Source: Rozella allomycis CSF55
Lineage: Eukaryota > Rozellomycota
DNA length: 64,000 nucleotides
Reading direction: 5' to 3'
Assembly (NCBI GenBank): GCA_000442015.1
Contig: KE560926.1
Span: 1-64,000, forward strand
A program made the position numbers and the translations under genes. Within the stretch, counting starts at the first letter, position 1. The number at the start of each line of letters is the position of its first letter. Shown here one piece after another: positions 62,887 to 64,000 of this stretch. Under the pieces are notes generated by a model. The model saw nothing but the letters and a program-made list of their open reading frames with translations. It did not search any database and was not told where the DNA came from.

Positions 62887-64000
62887 CTATATTTTCCTCA
62901 TTAAAAGCTCGTTACCATTTTTATCATCATCAAAATACGGAAGCGCTTGCACCATGCCATTAGCCTTTTTCTTATTAGCATTTGCAAACTTTTTAGATCT
63001 CGTCCATCCAAATTCTGCATTATGCTTTATATCACCCGATTTCCCTGAATCAAACCTAGTAGCATCTTCAACCATCCATTTCCTTCTACGCACAGCATAC
63101 CCGCAATCACCCAAATACTTTTCATTGCCTTCCAAATTGGCCTGCAAAGATGGAAGCTGCGCAATGTGAGAATCAGAGGGCAGCGGATACCATTTGTTCC
63201 AAAACTTGGAAATTGCCTTTACCAGGTGCGGATGGTAGTCTTCATTCATGGATCCGATTTCATCAAACAAATTAAATGATAGCTCTTTGACAGCAACAAA
63301 GAAAGTATTCATTCTTTGTCGATTGCGATTGGTCATATCCAATCGACACAAAAACGACAATACCTCTGCTTGCAACAGGAAATGCACATTCTCATTCAAC
63401 AGATGCAAAAGCACCATGTCAATGTAATCTGCTATATGCTGCTTTATAGCCTTGTTTTCATCACGCATGAAATACGACAAGGCATTCAATATCATTATAC
63501 GATTCTTGGTATGCTCATCAGCAACAAAATACTCCTTGTGTGGCGGCTTCTGTGTATGCACAGCAACAGGAAACAGCTTCACAAACATATTCACAACAAC
63601 AATACAACCCAAACGCAATGAGACACTGTAATTCTCGCCAAATGCGGAATTCAAATAACCAAGCACAACATACGCCAGAAACCTGTTCTGCTCCACCTTT
63701 TATCATCAAAGATATACACCATACTTCATCACTGCTGGCAATATCAGTAACCCGTACGATCAACGCGCGGATACTTTCAGCATTCAGCAACGTGCTTTGG
63801 ATAGCATTGGCGCCCATATTAAATAACATTTTCATAGTGGTCAATCTAATGAATGTCTCGGGAGACTTTAGCGCATTAAGGATATTGTTCCAATGTTCTT
63901 CATAACACTTCATATTCATATAATTCTATTAATGCAATACCAATTCTTTACATAGTCACAAGAAAGCATGGAATATGCTTGTATTATTTGCTTAAAAATT
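62887..64000 (-). CDS. HEAT/ARM-like helical protein, N-terminus outside window
   Basis: Reading leftward from the edge: IFKQIIQAYSMLSCDY, a 26-base intron, then MNMKCYEEHWNNILNALKSP, ETFIRLTTMKMLFNMGANAI, a 28-base intron, then VEQNRFLAYVVLGYLNSAFG, SVSLRLGCIVVVNMFVKLFP, DEHTKNRIMILNALSYFMRD and FLLQAEVLSFLCRLDMTNRN. Paired amphipathic helices indicate HEAT/ARM repeats. The C-terminal ~90 residues are basic and disordered (RRRKWMVEDATRF, RSKKFANANKKKANG). The frame stays open to the window end, so the start is beyond it. Family not recognised. Between its stop (62887) and the HYDIN-like start (62741) there is only a ~145-base promoter. Confidence 0.6.

Overview
Eukaryotic nuclear DNA, strongly AT-rich and very compact: about 46 protein genes on both strands, one tRNA-Phe, typical gene spacing of 30-150 bases, and almost all genes cut by spliceosomal introns of only about 24-34 bases (GTAAnn...TAG/AAG). 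Most genes therefore appear as broken reading frames and were rebuilt here by joining frames across GT-AG introns until family motifs became continuous. The gene set mixes fungal-type genes (KCS1, PBS2-like MAPKK, FPK1/NRC2-like AGC kinase, YEA4/SLC35B4 transporter, PdxT/SNO glutaminase, COX6, BRE1, IWR1, an MscS channel with an EF-hand) with genes of a motile flagellum (a HYDIN/CFAP47-like giant ASH-domain protein, an ARMC2-like protein, CFAP144/FAM183). That combination points to a zoosporic early-diverging fungus, most likely a Rozella-like cryptomycote; a chytrid or another opisthokont relative is not excluded. This is inference from gene content; no database was searched.

Layout. 1-4.3 kb: condensin CAP-D2 (cut by the left edge) and KCS1, both minus. 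4.3-7.2 kb: a small spliced gene, ARMC2-like and LSM1, plus. 7.2-14.5 kb: minus-strand run of CYB5D2-like, ECM15-like, NAT10/KRE33, PBS2-like MAPKK, MON1 and a small unknown. 14.5-21.3 kb: UBC9, an orphan secreted protein, SCYL1, several small or unknown genes. 21.3-28.9 kb: NRDE2, LLPH, MIS12, RPS28, an F-box/EF-hand protein, COX6, the AGC kinase. 28.9-36.3 kb: SEC7, tRNA-Phe, mL45, PdxT, uS14m, CFAP144. 36.3-43.9 kb: proline dehydrogenase, ARPC4, SLC35B4, bL32m, eL39, IWR1, MscS. 44-52.6 kb: BRE1, SPT2, thiamin pyrophosphokinase, AMMECR1, XRN2/RAT1. 52.7-62.7 kb: the giant ASH-domain gene. 62.9-64 kb: a HEAT-like gene cut by the right edge. Genes are mostly housekeeping (ribosome and RNA biology, chromatin, vesicle traffic, mitochondria) and are not organised in functional clusters.

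The most unusual signal is inside the HYDIN-like gene: at six sites between 53.9 and 58.8 kb the expected single ~28-base intron is replaced by head-to-tail arrays of two to five intron-like units joined AG|GT with no exon between them (in one case a 6-base spacer). Neighbouring units are recognisable tandem copies. This looks like intron multiplication in place, removable either as one composite intron or by stepwise zero-exon splicing. Two single-N positions (51732 and 58884) are flanked by near-identical sequence and are best read as unmerged contig ends, so the duplicated pieces of XRN2 and of the HYDIN-like protein are probably assembly artefacts.
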